From Arabidopsis thaliana (lineage: Eukaryota; Streptophyta; Magnoliopsida; Brassicales; Brassicaceae), in assembly GCF_000001735.4 (NCBI RefSeq), contig NC_003075.7, positions 9,053,001 through 9,117,000 on the forward strand: a stretch of DNA of 64,000 nucleotides, given 5' to 3'. The notes below the pieces were generated by a model. It was not told where the DNA came from. It was given only the letters and a program-made list of their open reading frames with translations, and made no database searches. The translations under genes were made by a program, and so were the position numbers. Below are positions 43,362 through 55,381 of this stretch, piece after piece; within the stretch, counting starts at the first letter, position 1, and the number at the start of each line of letters is the position of its first letter.

Positions 43362-43534
43362 AACCCGTTTCTGTCAGAGGTGAAGGATGATCCGTCAATG
43401 ATCGTTTAGAGACGGCGGATCGTGCCGACACAGAATTTGACGAACATAATTTTCAAGGCGAGTGGGCCTTGCCTTACTTTGGTTGGGCCTGCCCGTCAAT
43501 TTTTGGAAGCCTCGATCTCTCAATCGAGGTTCTG
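43362..43534 (+). ncRNA. Candidate Sm-class spliceosomal snRNA gene
   Basis: The RNA should start about 30 bp after the TATA box, near AACCCG at 43362. An Sm-binding site, AATTTTTGG (43498-43506), is followed at once by a strong terminal stem-loop, CCTCGAT / ATCGAGG (43510-43516 with 43523-43529, loop CTCTCA). A sequence close to the plant snRNA 3' box CA(N)3-10AGTNNAA follows at 43536-43549 (AGTGGAT, one mismatch). The 5' half can fold (GATCC...GGATC). It does not look like U1, U2, U4, U5 or U12. AAGGAT at 43383-43388 is complementary to the U12-type 5' splice site ATCCTT, so U11 is my first guess, but I do not recognise the RNA with certainty. Confidence 0.65.
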
Positions 43535-43807
43535 CCAAACCAAAAGTGGATACTTTAAATTGAACAGGATCAAACCAATTAAACTGAACCATATGAACCA
43601 AATTTGATGTCAGTCGTTACCAAATCCAAGTGGGGGCTTCTGTTTGAGAATTAGATCATCACAATAAAGGTCTTCTGAGTGTTGATCAGCCAAGAATTCT
43701 GCTAGTCCACTAATACTCTTTCTACATTTGAAGAAAAAACAAGTAAACTCTGTGTATAATAAATATTTATAATGTACAGTTGATGAGGATGATGAAGCTG
43801 AGGGAGC

Positions 43808-46800
43808 TCATGACGAGTGTGAATCACACTCGAGCTCAGTAATTAAGAGTTCCATCATCTTTTTATACATTGGCATATAATGATCGTTTATCATTGTTCT
43901 CGATAGCCTAATCTTTCTGTACAGTTCTCTTGGCGTCTCATATATCCTTACACGCTCCACCGTCGTCGTTCCCACTACCACCACTTCGTCACGCTCTGTT
44001 TCAGACTCTGTCTCAGTTACTGACACTATGTGCATTATCTTACCCGGCGGGTAAAACCGCTGGTTCTCTATCAAATCCATTGAAGATGCTGATACCGGAC
44101 TCTGGTTCTGTCCTGTGGAGGAATCGCCCCCGCCAGTAATGACAGTCTCTTCCTCTGTTATCTCCTTTGCTGCTGCCGCTTCTTCCTCCATGGCTTCACT
44201 GTCTCTTTCGTTCTCCTGTCGAGTCAATTCTCTGTCCAGTTCGTCCCATAGCTCACCTTCTGTCACGTCTTCTTCTATTGAAGATGTTTCAGCGATGACT
44301 TGATCAATTGATATCAACGGCTCTTCCTCTTCTTCTTCGTCTGGTTCATCGCGATCAGATTCACTGCTGCTCGAAGAACTATGTTCTGTTCTCTTGTGAC
44401 CTTTACGGTCTATCGCTACAGTTTCAGCCAGTAGAGCTTCAGTGCTTCTTCTTTCAGCCATAATAGCTGATGCTTCCGGCATGTCTGTGACTTTGGAGTT
44501 AAGCTGAGAGCTAATAGCTCTACGGCGTGGTCCTATGCAAGACCATGAAGAGAGAGTTGAACGGGTCTGCACAACGGCTTGCGCTACATCCTGAGCACGC
44601 TTTAGCATGACCTGAACACATTTTCCAGCATTAATCATCATCAAGACAAAAGAAATACCTGTCCATGAATCTATACATTTAATTTTTCCACATCCATTCA
44701 CTAAAAAAGCCGCAACCTTTTTTCTCATGATATTACAGTATTTGCATTGTGAACCACATATGCTACCTGTGTGCCGCTTGAGACAGGCCGCAGAATCGCC
44801 CCAGCACCAGCCACTTTTGCTTTCGCGCTGGCTATAGAAGGCAAACGAGATCCTATAGCAGTTGCAGACCGATAAACAACACTAAGGACCCTGGTGTGTT
44901 CAACCTGATCACGTAGGTCATTTGACCATGAGGACGAGGTTACCTGCCAGTAAATAGACCAAACAAGGATCTTATCTGTGTCAAAAATGGGTGTACGTAT
45001 AATACTTACAAGAAAATTTGAACCATGGTTTGCAAAAGTGGATATAAACTGGAGAACCAGGATGGGAACAACCCACAGTAAGAGTTAAGACCATAGTTTC
45101 CCTTTTCCATTGAACACTTGTGGGAGAAACTTTTGTCAACTTGCCAAAGAGTGAATATATCTAAGTTGTCTGGAAAGACTGAATCATTTAGCAGGGGAAA
45201 GATCATATCTCTATACATTTTCTCTCTACAGAAGTACCAAGTTAAAATTGCAGGCTTGTATCCACTATTTGATATACCAAGGTTAGCAATATATTGTACC
45301 ACTACAGAATCAGGAAAATTTCTCCTAATGGTGGCAGAGATAAATCCTGTGAATGTAGCTTCACATATAAGCAAAGCAGGTCATATACCTCAGAACGAAG
45401 GTCATCGACTGAAGAAGCAGAGAATGTTGGGACTAGATCAGATCCATTGATAATAGTAGTAATGAAGTGCTTGCCTGATTCTGCTAAATCCCAAGTCATA
45501 CAAGCAGCTGCGAGTTGTTCAATTTGAAATTCAGTGCATATTAACAATTTTTGACCCAGAGAACTAATTGACATATAAAGAGTTGAGCATCACAATTAAG
45601 GGAGAGGAGCAGATAACTGAAGACAAAAAAATACCACCATTAATCATTAAATTGGGTGTACCTGGTGCAAAAGTGAAACAGGTAGCCGAGGCAAACTCTT
45701 TTTGCTCCCGAAGAATATACGTTAAAAGTGAAGCTGTCCCACCTCCAAGAGAATGACCTACAATCTGAAACAAAGATGCTCCTTAGATTCGATACAGTAG
45801 ATAAAGGACTTCCTATTTCAACAGTGCAATTCTCAAGACAAAATGTGTATCATGTAAAAAGTATCAATAATCTCTCCAATACGGATCTCTAAATGAATTA
45901 AGATTTGCGCGTTTACCTGAACCTTGAAACTAGGATTCTCATCAAGGGCCTTGAGGAGGCAAGGAACACTAAGTTTAGCAATCCATCGAGCTGCAGCAAC
46001 CATTCCACAATGTGCATAACCTAAAACTAAGTTGCTTAGTCCACCATCATGCAAAACTGAATGATGGAATGGGACAACTGCACCAGTTGCTGCTGTTAAT
46101 GTATCTTTAATGCTATGAGTGCCACGGATCAATAGCAGGATACATTTTGAATTGGTATCTCGTATAATCGTGAATGCAGGCTGCATAATCTGCAGGGTTC
46201 CCAAATTCAATTGTTTATGGTTCCGGATATAAACGAAAACAACAAAACAGAGCTCAAAAGTATAAAATATTCAACCACTGAGCTCTAATTAAGCGTCCTA
46301 ACCGTATCCTAATCAATCTAACCATAGTCTCGTATCACCACTATGATAACCATTTTATCAAATTTACAATTCAACTGATAAAACTCTTTTTAACAAGTTA
46401 CGTCCAATCTTTAATACAAGAACAGCACTGAGGATCAATCATTATGGGGAATATCTACTGTCATTCAAATATCTATGTGAGACAAACTCTTTTTAGCCTC
46501 CCAAAACATATGTTCCTAAGAGAAGCTATCCAAAAAGTAAGAATATATAATGCTTCAAAATTGGATTTCTAGTCTAACAAAGTATCTAGTCACTATAAAC
46601 AAGCTAATCACAAGTTATAGCACGAAGAAAATCACATTAACATGACCTACCCCTGCTTTAGGCTTCTGAAGAAGGACATCTTCGTGGGTATAACCAGCAC
46701 TCTCCAGAAACACTGCAAATGGCTTTTTGGAGAAGAGCATACAGAGGGTCAAAAATCTCAGTAACTCTGTCAAATCCATGATAATCTCTGGTCCTTTTAA

Positions 46801-47596
46801 CTCTATACAATTACTTCCAGCATAAACACTAGCAGTTGGAAAGTTTCCCTGGAAAAAAAAAAAAGAAAAACGCAAGCAAGCAATGTCACTAGCTACACAC
46901 AAAATTGTCCCATGAATCAGAAAAAAGAAACTCTGCATTGGAACAGCAACACACACATGAAAAGAGTAGATAATGACCGCATCACTATTCACTAGTCATA
47001 GATTACAAGTGTAAATTTTTTTCCACATGCAAAATAACCAAACAACCATCCTACACTGAAATGAACAGAGCACATATATGTCTTATCAGGAAAGTAAACA
47101 ATATAGGACTCATAATATCCCACCATAAAGATGAAAGCACACAAAGTACATTAGAAAAAACAACTCTTTATATGAAGCCCATTTGTATACATAGTCACAG
47201 ACTCACAGAAGATATATATACCAAAAGATCAAATCAAGTTCAATAATTTATGCATCCACTGATAAGATTCAAACCCAGAAGAAGTATGAGATAAAAAGCT
47301 CAAACCTGCCTACGCATCAAATAGTTAATACCAAAAGCGAGATCAGCAATAGGCCATTTGCCTAGAGTCTCTGAATACGTAAACCGTAACGTCTCTGACA
47401 AAGTTGAAATAGTCTCAAGCCAAGTCGCCGGTGCTTGAGCCGGTCTCCTAACAATCCTCCTCCTTCCAGATCTCCCTGATTTACCCAATTCACCTCCTGA
47501 ATCATCTTCTCCATTTCTCGCCCACACGATCCGACGGCTCAGTAAGTACAGAATCACCACTGCTCCCGTGGCCGTTACCATTACACCCGCCGCCAT
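43808..47596 (-). CDS. Alpha/beta-hydrolase, lipase class 3 family
   Basis: Seven exons, 47306-47596, 46651-46848, 45917-46189, 45662-45764, 45389-45507, 44767-44943 and 43808-44611, give 654 residues. The N-terminus has a membrane segment (VMVTATGAVVILYLLSR), so the protein is probably membrane-anchored. The hydrolase core follows, with ILLLIRGTHS and the nucleophile elbow IVGHSLGGGTA, whose Ser is catalytic; a likely Asp is in NGSDLVPTFS. The last 270 residues, encoded by the long final exon, are acidic and low-complexity (SSSSSSESDRDEPDEEEEEE) and end in a conserved YRKIRLSRTMINDHYMPMY block. Such proteins are predicted di-/triacylglycerol lipases. Convergent with the candidate snRNA gene. 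I recall At4g16070. Confidence 0.9.
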
Positions 47597-48462
47597 CTCC
47601 GATCCTCTTCCTCTTTATTCAGAAATCGATTCAAAAATCCAATTTCACTCCTCAGCCGAATCTAGAAAACGTAACACGATTCAGCGATTCGAAAGCAAGG
47701 ACGAAGATGTCTTCACGAATTTCGAAACTAATCATCAGAGATCCTCATAAATGAATGAATCGAAGCTCCAATTTCTCCAAAAATTTCAAGCCGATTTGGG
47801 AATTCCCCGGGAACGTTGAGAGAAGGAAAGCGAGAATCGTTATGATATCAATGTTTCATGATTTTTTTTTACTTTTTAAGGTTTAAAATTACTAATAAGG
47901 ACATGAACTCGTCGGCATCTACTCAGGTGAATCAAGGGTATTATCGTCATTATTTAGATAAGTAGGTAACCATTTAAGGTTAAGTTAAGAGGAAAGAAGA
48001 ACGTTAGGAATAATATATACGTAAAGCAATCCAATGATATTAACACTCTAATCAGGATTAGTACACTAATCATTTTATTCATATAACCTAAATAGTTAGC
48101 TCCACGAGCCAATAATATAATCGAATTTATGGTGGAAGATAAACACGATCAAACACGATGGCTTTTGAGTACGCAACGGTGTTTCTTGTTTAATGTATTA
48201 ACAAAAATATCCATTGCTTTCACGACTTTACTTCACATTTATATAAAACAACTAGCCAATAACAACAAAATGAAGAACTTAAATCTATTAATGTATCTAT
48301 ATGTTCTTGAGTCCACGACCACGACCAGTGCGTTGTTAAACAAAAATAGAACCTCATAATTTTCTTTTCCATGTAAGATAACATATAGTTTAACGACGAA
48401 TAATAAATTTGAGTACACACAGCATAATCTTGCATAACTAGTGAAGGACATGTAACTAGAGT
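47597..48462. other. Intergenic: lipase 5' UTR/promoter and DUF295 3' flank
   Basis: AT-rich from 47850. Short open stretches on both strands at 48129-48451 have no motif. Confidence 0.5.
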
Positions 48463-49739
48463 CTAGAGAGACATTGGGGGGATCCAGTAAGGGAGGACTA
48501 TTTGTTCCGAGGAGGAACTTGGTGTAGACTTGGGTGTGAAGGAACGTGGGGATCTAGTGGCGATATCATAAACACCGTAGCCTTCACCGAGGAAATAGAT
48601 GGAATTAGGGTTTAGTCCCGGGAATGAGCTGGCCTTGACACAAAAAGGCTCGTTGTTGCCGAGGAATATGCAGAGATCACCAATGTCTTCTGTGTAACAC
48701 ATGTTCATGTCTTCCTCTTCTCTAAACACCATGAACCGCTTTGTGCCGCCACAATTGAATACTAACGACTTGTTCGCAGGGCTTTCAACGTACCTACCAA
48801 GCAGAGCCAAAAAGAAAGAACATGTTATAACATGAAACCGCAAAAGCAAACAGACAACCCTAACATGAAACCTCGTACCATTTGAGTAAGAAACGTTGTC
48901 CTGAAGGAGACTCCACAAGCTCGTGTGCCCTGTAACAAGAATCGAAAAGCTGCAACTCGGAATGCGAAAACTGAGGAAGGTTATGAAACTTTAACTCATG
49001 GTACTGAGGCGTGGTGGATGGGAGACCAACCCAAGACCACAAGTGGTGGCCACCAGAACTTGGCATGTAGAACCTTTGATCTCTCTTGGAATACATCAAC
49101 TTAGATTGCTCAAAATAATCGAATAATCTAGTGGACATAGCAAGGAGGAACCCCTGACTGTCTTGACCAGGCGTATATATACTCACCGGACGTCCCATGT
49201 ATTTGACAGCAATAATGCATTCTTCCTCTTCAGGAGAAGAGGACATTGCCACACCACTTACCAATTCAGTTTGAGAACCATTTAGACTAGGACGAGGAGG
49301 CAGATCAATGATCTTGGGATTTGATTTAGACCTCGAGGGATAGTTGCTGATTAGTATGTAATCAGGGGAGCTGAGATAAACACCCCATCCATGGGAACTT
49401 CCCACTAGCTTAGACTTAATCAAATTTTTGGGAAGTGGCTTATCAACGGTGGTGAAATAATCCTCTTTGGCCGGGTCCAACATGAGGAACTCTGTTCTTT
49501 GGGCTTCTTCACCACAAGGGATGGCATGATGCAGCAAAAAAGGGTTGGTGGTTGAGGAGGAGAACATCCTAAAGGTGTTACATCTCTGTGGGATGAGTAA
49601 AGAAGTAGACATTAGAAGAAGAGGAAGAATAAAACAGAGATTATATAAAAACTAGAAACAGAGAGAGATTGAAGAGATTTACGAGAGCAAGTTTGTGGAG
49701 AGAGGACTTGGAAGAGAATCTGAGAAGCAGAGACGACAT
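48463..49739 (-). CDS. DUF295 protein with organellar presequence
   Basis: Three exons, 49683-49739, 48879-49585 and 48463-48793, give 364 residues. The first exon encodes MSSLLLRFSSKSSLHKLAL and exon 2 adds RMFSSSTTN, a basic Ser-rich presequence typical of mitochondrial import. The remainder is DUF295 (KSKLVGSSHGWGVYLS, VMYSKRDQRFYMPSSGG-like segments, GDLCIFLGNNEPFCVKASSFPGLNPN, DIATRSPRSF). It lacks the F-box of the related F-box/DUF295 proteins, which places it among the Brassicaceae-expanded organellar DUF295 group (DOA/DOB type). Its molecular role is not known. The paralog at 50078 lies head to head, 338 bp away. I recall At4g16080. Confidence 0.88.
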
Positions 49740-50077
49740 AGCTTTGCGTTGATAGTGAAGAATCAAAAAGAAATAAAGAAAGGGTTTTCGAGTTAGTCAA
49801 CCAAGAAAGTCCCTTCTTGACTCGATCTAAGACCAAAGTGCCTGGCCACAAGAATAATGTCTCTCTCGTTTTTATCTTTGTTTCCACGTTTCTCCACATT
49901 TCCTTTTTCCCTTATTATATAATCTTATGAAAATGGAAACGAAATATCTTTGTTATCAAATTTGTGCACAAGATTCTTTACTTTGCACCAATTATTTTTT
50001 CTTTACTTTTCCTTTGATGACCTATGTGAAAACCCTTTTGTTTCTTTTTGATTTTTTCACATATCAAAGCAAAAGCT
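49740..50077. promoter_or_regulatory. Bidirectional promoter region between DUF295 paralogs
   Basis: Only 338 bp separate the two divergent start codons, so both core promoters and 5' UTRs must fit here. It is T/A-rich, with TTTTTCACATATCAAAGC just before the plus-strand gene. Confidence 0.6.
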
Positions 50078-51301
50078 ATGTCGTCTCTGCTTCTAAGCCT
50101 CTCTTCCAAGGCCTCTCTCCGTAAACTTCCTCTGGTAAATCTCTTCTAGTTTTTGTATATAATCTCTGTTTCCTTCGTCTTCTTCTTCTGATGTCTATTT
50201 CTTACTTTTCACCAGAGATGCCACACTCTTCGGATGTTTTCCTCCTCTACCACCAACCCTTACTTGTTGTATCGTGTCATAAACTATGGAAGTTCTATGG
50301 ATGATATTCATGTAACAAGTAATATCCACTATTTTGACCCGGTGAAGGAAGATGAAGTTATTGTCCGAGACAAGGTATTACCAATGGAGTTGCGTAAAGG
50401 GTGTCTGGTCGGAATGTCCCATGGTTGGGGAGTTTTCAAGGCCGTGTGTGATTATAATGAATATAAAGCCATATATGTTACTGACTACTACAATCCATGT
50501 GGCTCCAAATCTGTCAAAAGCATTCCTTTGCATCCCCTTGGTAAACCTATAGCTATCCAACAACAAGCTATCACTAACGCCGCAATGACTTGTTCACCTG
50601 ATCAAAGCAAAGATTTTGCAGTTGCTGTCAAGTGTTTAGGACCTATGATCAATTTCAATAGGCCTGGTGGCACACACAAGGACTCGGGTTCGGTCATCTT
50701 TAAAACCCCTTTTCAATATTTTGATCAATCAAAGGTTATGTATTCAAAGAGAGATGAAAAGTTCTACACTCCTAGTTTTGGAGGGCACTTCTTGGTTTTT
50801 TGGGATTCTTTCTTCGGAGAGGATATGACCGGCTCTGAGTTGGTTGAGTTGCGGTTTTGCAACGTTCCTAAGTTGACCCAGTCCGAGTGGGAGCTCTTGG
50901 ACTCATGTTCCAAGACTGTATACCTTGTGGAGTCTCCCTCAGGCCAACGTTTCCTAATCAAGTAGTACGCTCAGAACCACCAACCAGGTGATTCGATGAC
51001 ATTCCTGTGTCGCGGAACAAAGCGTTTCATGGTGTTTAGAGAGCTGGAAGAAGATAAAAGGACCATGTGTTACACGGAGGACATTGGAGATCTCTGCATA
51101 TTCTTAGGCAATAATGAGCCCTTTTGTGTCAAGGCAAGCTCATTCCCTGGTCTAAACCCTAACTCCATCTATTTTGCAGGCGATGGCTTCGGTGTTTACG
51201 ATATCGCCACTAGAAAACCACGTTCCTTCCGTCCCAAGTCTCCCTCAGCCTTCTCGTCAGCATCACTCCTCCCTTACTGGATCCCTCCAATGTCTCTTTA
51301 G
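50078..51301 (+). pseudogene. DUF295 protein with organellar presequence, nonsense-interrupted
   Basis: Exon 1 is 50078-50134 (MSSLLLSLSSKASLRKLPL) and exon 2 is 50216-51301, starting RCHTLRMFSSSTTNPYLL. Presequence and DUF295 body match the divergent neighbour. Within exon 2 a single TAG at 50963-50965 falls where the neighbour has Trp (SPSGQRFLLKW); after it the same frame stays open for 112 codons to the family end YWIPPMSL. A truncated 268-residue product would lack the conserved C-terminus. The neighbour has an intron at this point, this gene does not. Either a natural null allele or a sequence error. The unbroken reading would give about 380 residues, the family's usual size. Confidence 0.8.
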
Positions 51302-51531
51302 TTTACTTGTTCTTCACTAGTCATGTTCTGTAACTTTTGTTTTTTATGCTTATAATTGTTCTTTTGCGAGCCCTTGGACGTTGGCCGCCATCTTCATACG
51401 AGTTAATAAATTTTGGTGTGAGGAAATATACGAGTCAATTTATGAAACGAAGGTAGTAACTTTCGTAATTCCTTTTTTTTTTTTTTTTTTCTCTGGTTGT
51501 ATGAATCATTCATCATCGATATCTTATACTT

Positions 51532-52237
51532 TTGTATCATGATCGTATGGATCATTCATCATGGACCTTGAGGGGTTACTCAATAGAGAGCAGTAGTGTG
51601 GAAGACCTTCTTGGTATGACTAAGCTCAGAACTCTCACGGTCCATTCCCTTGATGGTTGTACGTTAGAAACTCTGTCTGCATCTCTCTGTGAATCGAGAG
51701 AACTCGGGCAGCTTTCATTGTACGAGGTCATGCATGATAGGCATAATGAAGGAAAATTAGTTCTTGATTTGATTCAACTCAAATTTTTAACGGTGGGCAT
51801 GCATATGCCTAGGTTGCCTGATCAACATCGATTCCCTCCAAACCTTACGAACATATGTCTTCGGTATTGTTGCATGGAAGATGATCCAATGCCGATTCTA
51901 GAGAAGTTGCTCCACTTGAAATTGGTTGAATTATCATATGGTGCTTTCACTGGGAAGAAGATGGTGTGTTCAAAAGGTGGGTTTCCTCAATTGTATGAGC
52001 TAAATTTATGATTTGGAAGAGTGGATAGTAGAAGAAGGCTCCATACCATGTCTCCATACTTTGACTATAAATGAATGCAGAAAGTTGAAGGAGCTTCCGG
52101 ATGAGGTCATATACATAACATCCTTAAAACAACTGACAATTGGAGGAAGGAATAGTGAATGGGTGTGGAAATTGTCTGAAAGAGGACAAGATCACTACAA
52201 AGTTCACCACATTCCTTGTGTTCAGTTTATTTACTAG
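51532..52237 (+). pseudogene. LRR fragment of an RPP8-like CNL disease-resistance gene
   Basis: 51532-52011 encodes leucine-rich repeats (LLGMTKLRTLTVHSLDG, LKFLTVGMHMPRLPDQH, FPPNLTNICLRYCCMEDDPM, LKLVELSYGAFTGKKMVC). The C-terminal part continues one base out of frame at 52013-52237 ([29 protein letters not shown], ending [13 protein letters not shown]), just as RPP8/HRT-type receptors end. There is one extra base at about 52008-52012. No coiled coil or NB-ARC domain precedes it, so it is a 3' fragment. I recall At4g16095. Confidence 0.75.
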
Positions 52238-52808
52238 ACCTTTGTCTAATTTTATGTATAAAAATTATAACAATGTAGAAAACTACAACACAAATGAGAT
52301 CAAATTCTGATTTTTAAAATCCGGTTGTGATGATTATTAATCGTGGAAAAAAATCAGGGATTATAACTTTTGTTAAATTGTGAACGTACAATATTGAACT
52401 GAAAATGCCAAATGAATTGGTTATTATTACTTTGATGAAAATGAATTGATCGTTTAATTTTTTTTATATTTATAACAAAAATGCGATATGCTCTTTTTAA
52501 TTCTTTATTTCTATTTTTGCTTCAGAATTTTTTTTCATTTTATTTTTGGTCAAAAAGGTTATTAATTTCCTTTTCAATTTGTACGAATTTAAACGGTGAC
52601 GTTTTTGTTTAAATTATCAAACAAATCAAAACAAAATCAATAAAATCTAATCTCTCATCATGAGGCATCTTTGACTGCTCTTTAATTCACTAAAAAAGTC
52701 TAAAACCCTAACCATTGCCCTTTTTCAAACGAAGAAGAAGAAGACGAAACGCTACCATCATCTACACACACACACCCAACTACTTTTTTCCATCGCCGGC
52801 CTGTACAA
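52238..52808. other. Spacer and promoter/5' UTR of the DUF789 gene
   Basis: AT-rich up to 52690. AAAACCCTAACC at about 52701 resembles a telo box, and GAAGAAGAAGAAGA at 52732 is a typical 5' UTR purine repeat. Confidence 0.5.
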
Positions 52809-54986
52809 ATGTCGACTACCCGTAGGATCCGCGGCGAGAATCGGTTTTATAACCCACCTCCGATGAGAAAACTTCAACAAGAGCGTGAGAAGAAGAGACT
52901 TGAAGCGGAGGAGATAGAGAAAGAGAAGAAGAAGGCAAAGGAGATTCTCGATCGAAAGATTAAAGTCGAGGAGAAGGAGATTAAGCAACCTGAGGAGTGC
53001 TCGACCTCCGATTGCTCTGTGCCGAGTCGGGTCTCCTCCACCACCACCACCACCGGAACTACTTCTTCCAATTTGGGCCGGTTTCTGGATTGCACCACTC
53101 CAATTGTTTCTACGCAGCACTTGCCTTTGGTAATTACTCCGATTTTGAAGTTTTACTTGAATCGACGACTTGGGTTTGGGCAGTTTTAGAATGAGAACAT
53201 TAGCATCAAGCGTTGAAAATGGGAACTTTTTATCAATTCTTGGGAACGATTATGATCTCAGTCTCTTATTGAAGATAGAATTGGTTTCAGGTTTTAGAAT
53301 TTATCGCTATTTAGGATTGTAGATTTGAGAAACAGATTCAGTTAGTAGAACAATTGTGATGTTGTTGTGGTCAGTCATAGTTTCTGTGTTTTTGCTTCAG
53401 ACAAGTAGTAAGGGGTGGAGAACTCGTGAACCAGAGTACCGTCCCTATTTCTTGCTGAATGATTTGTGGGATTCATTTGAGGAATGGAGCGCCTACGGTG
53501 TCGGGGTTCCTCTTCTTTTAAATGGGATCGATTCGGTTGTTCAGTATTATGTTCCTTATCTCTCTGGTATTCAGCTTTATGAAGACCCATCTAGAGCCTG
53601 CACAACTAGGAGGTGAGTTCTTACATTCTGCTTATATTTTTGATTGTTTCCTATCAACCATTAGCAGTAGTGATCGGGTTCTTTGCTCGTTGATTGGTTC
53701 TTCTTCTGATAGAAAAAAGGATAGCAGTTGGCTTTTTTGTCAATTTATATATTTTGAGATGAAGCCACTTCTTTCTTGGGTTGTTCTTAATCTTCGGATG
53801 CACGTTCTTTAGGAGATAGGAAAACCAACTTCTAAGCGTTCTCTGCTACAATATCTAGAGATATTCATTTGGATGACTAATACACAACAACTTTTATGCT
53901 CTCAAATACTAGTCAGTGGTTCAAGTTTATCATGGTGTTGAATTCCAAATTTGTTTCATCTCGTTGGTTTTCTCTTTAATTCCCAATTCGTTTCTGCTTT
54001 CTAGAGTAAAATTCGTTGTTTTGATGTTTGTTCTTAAACAGGAGAGTTGGTGAAGAAAGTGATGGTGATTCGCCTAGAGACATGAGTAGCGATGGGAGCA
54101 ATGACTGTAGAGAGCTTTCTCAAAATTTATACAGAGCCTCTTTGGAAGAGAAACCTTGCATTGGTTCATCGAGTGATGAGAGTGAGGCCAGCAGTAACTC
54201 TCCTGGTGAACTTGTCTTTGAGTATCTTGAGGGTGCTATGCCATTTGGCCGTGAACCATTGACCGACAAGGTATGTTTATTATGTAATTAAAGTGGCTCA
54301 ACTTCTCACATTGGTGTTCAATTTCATAGCCGGCGAAATTGTTCTGTCCTGTGTCATAATAATGTTTAACCTTAATATTGCAGATCTCAAACCTGTCATC
54401 ACAATTCCCAGCACTCAGAACATACAGAAGCTGTGATCTATCACCTTCGAGTTGGGTCTCTGTTGCTTGGTACTGCATCTAACATGTCCCTTCCACATTT
54501 TCATGAGTATATTTTTTCCAATCACTCTCTATAAATATTGATTTCTTCTCGCATTCTTGAAGGTACCCAATATACCGAATACCATTAGGTCAATCGTTAC
54601 AAAACCTCGATGCTTGCTTTTTAACATTCCACTCGTTGTCAACACCCTGTCGAGGTAGGCCTGCTCTGCATATTTAAAACATAGTCTATACATGGGCTTA
54701 TTAGAAACATCGCAAATCAACTCTTGTATTACTGGTAAAAGGTACAAGCAATGAGGAAGGTCAAAGCTCAAGCAAATCGGTTGCATCGGCGAAGCTTCCA
54801 TTGCCCACTTTCGGTCTCGCATCCTACAAGTTTAAACTGTCAGAATGGAGCCCAGAGAGTGACGTAGACGAGAACCAGAGAGTCGGGACGCTGCTACGAA
54901 CAGCTGAAGAGTGGCTCAGGCGGTTGAAGGTGATTCTACCGGACTTTAGACACTTCATATCGCATAGTGGTTCGGCGTGGAGATGA
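52809..54986 (+). CDS. DUF789 family protein
   Basis: Six exons, 52809-53129, 53401-53612, 54042-54270, 54384-54469, 54563-54654 and 54742-54986, give 394 residues with all splice borders canonical. The N-terminus is a Lys/Glu-rich coiled coil ([20 protein letters not shown]), then a Ser/Thr linker and the DUF789 domain: [78 protein letters not shown] and [16 protein letters not shown]. The family is plant-specific with no established biochemical role. I recall At4g16100. Confidence 0.92.
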
Positions 54987-55307
54987 TGATATTTAGAGTC
55001 ATTTTCTAAACTCTAAATAAGGAGAGTGATATATAGCAAAAGTGAAATATCTTTCAGCTACTTTTGTTTGTTTTGTTGAAGGAAAATGAGAATCTGTATA
55101 GACACTGATCGTACATTTGTTTAATTACTGGGAAAACTTATGTAATTGAAACAGTTTGGAAAAAAAGAAAAAAAAAGTTGGTCGAAGAGAGTTTCTTCTG
55201 CTTTATGATCGTTATAGTTTCGTTATTGTGTATAATATATGAATGTGTAGACTGTGAGCGATTTGTATTTAAGTATAAGTAAATGATTAGGGCTTTAGTA
55301 ACAAGAT
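54987..55307. other. 3' UTR of DUF789 gene and tRNA upstream region
   Basis: Nothing beyond the expected 3' UTR. CAA motifs just before the tRNA fit plant tRNA initiation sites. Confidence 0.5.
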
Positions 55308-55381
55308 GCTCTCGTAGCTCAGTTGGTTAGAGCACCCGTTTAGTAAGCGGGAGGTCTTGAGTTCAACTCTCAACGAGAGCA
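55308..55381 (+). tRNA. tRNA-Thr (anticodon AGU)
   Basis: The acceptor stem GCTCTCG / CGAGAGC pairs perfectly, with discriminator A at 55381. The D arm carries TAGCTCAGTTGGTTAGAGC (A box). The anticodon stem CCCGT / GCGGG closes the loop TTAGTAA, anticodon AGT, read as ACU (Thr) after A34-to-inosine editing. The T arm GAGTTCAACTC is the B box. No intron. A T5 run at about 55412-55416 can serve as Pol III terminator. Confidence 0.95.

Noticed and set aside
44612-44728. N-terminal extension of the lipase last exon
   Set aside because: It is intron sequence read through; a clean acceptor at 44612-44614 matches the family reading.
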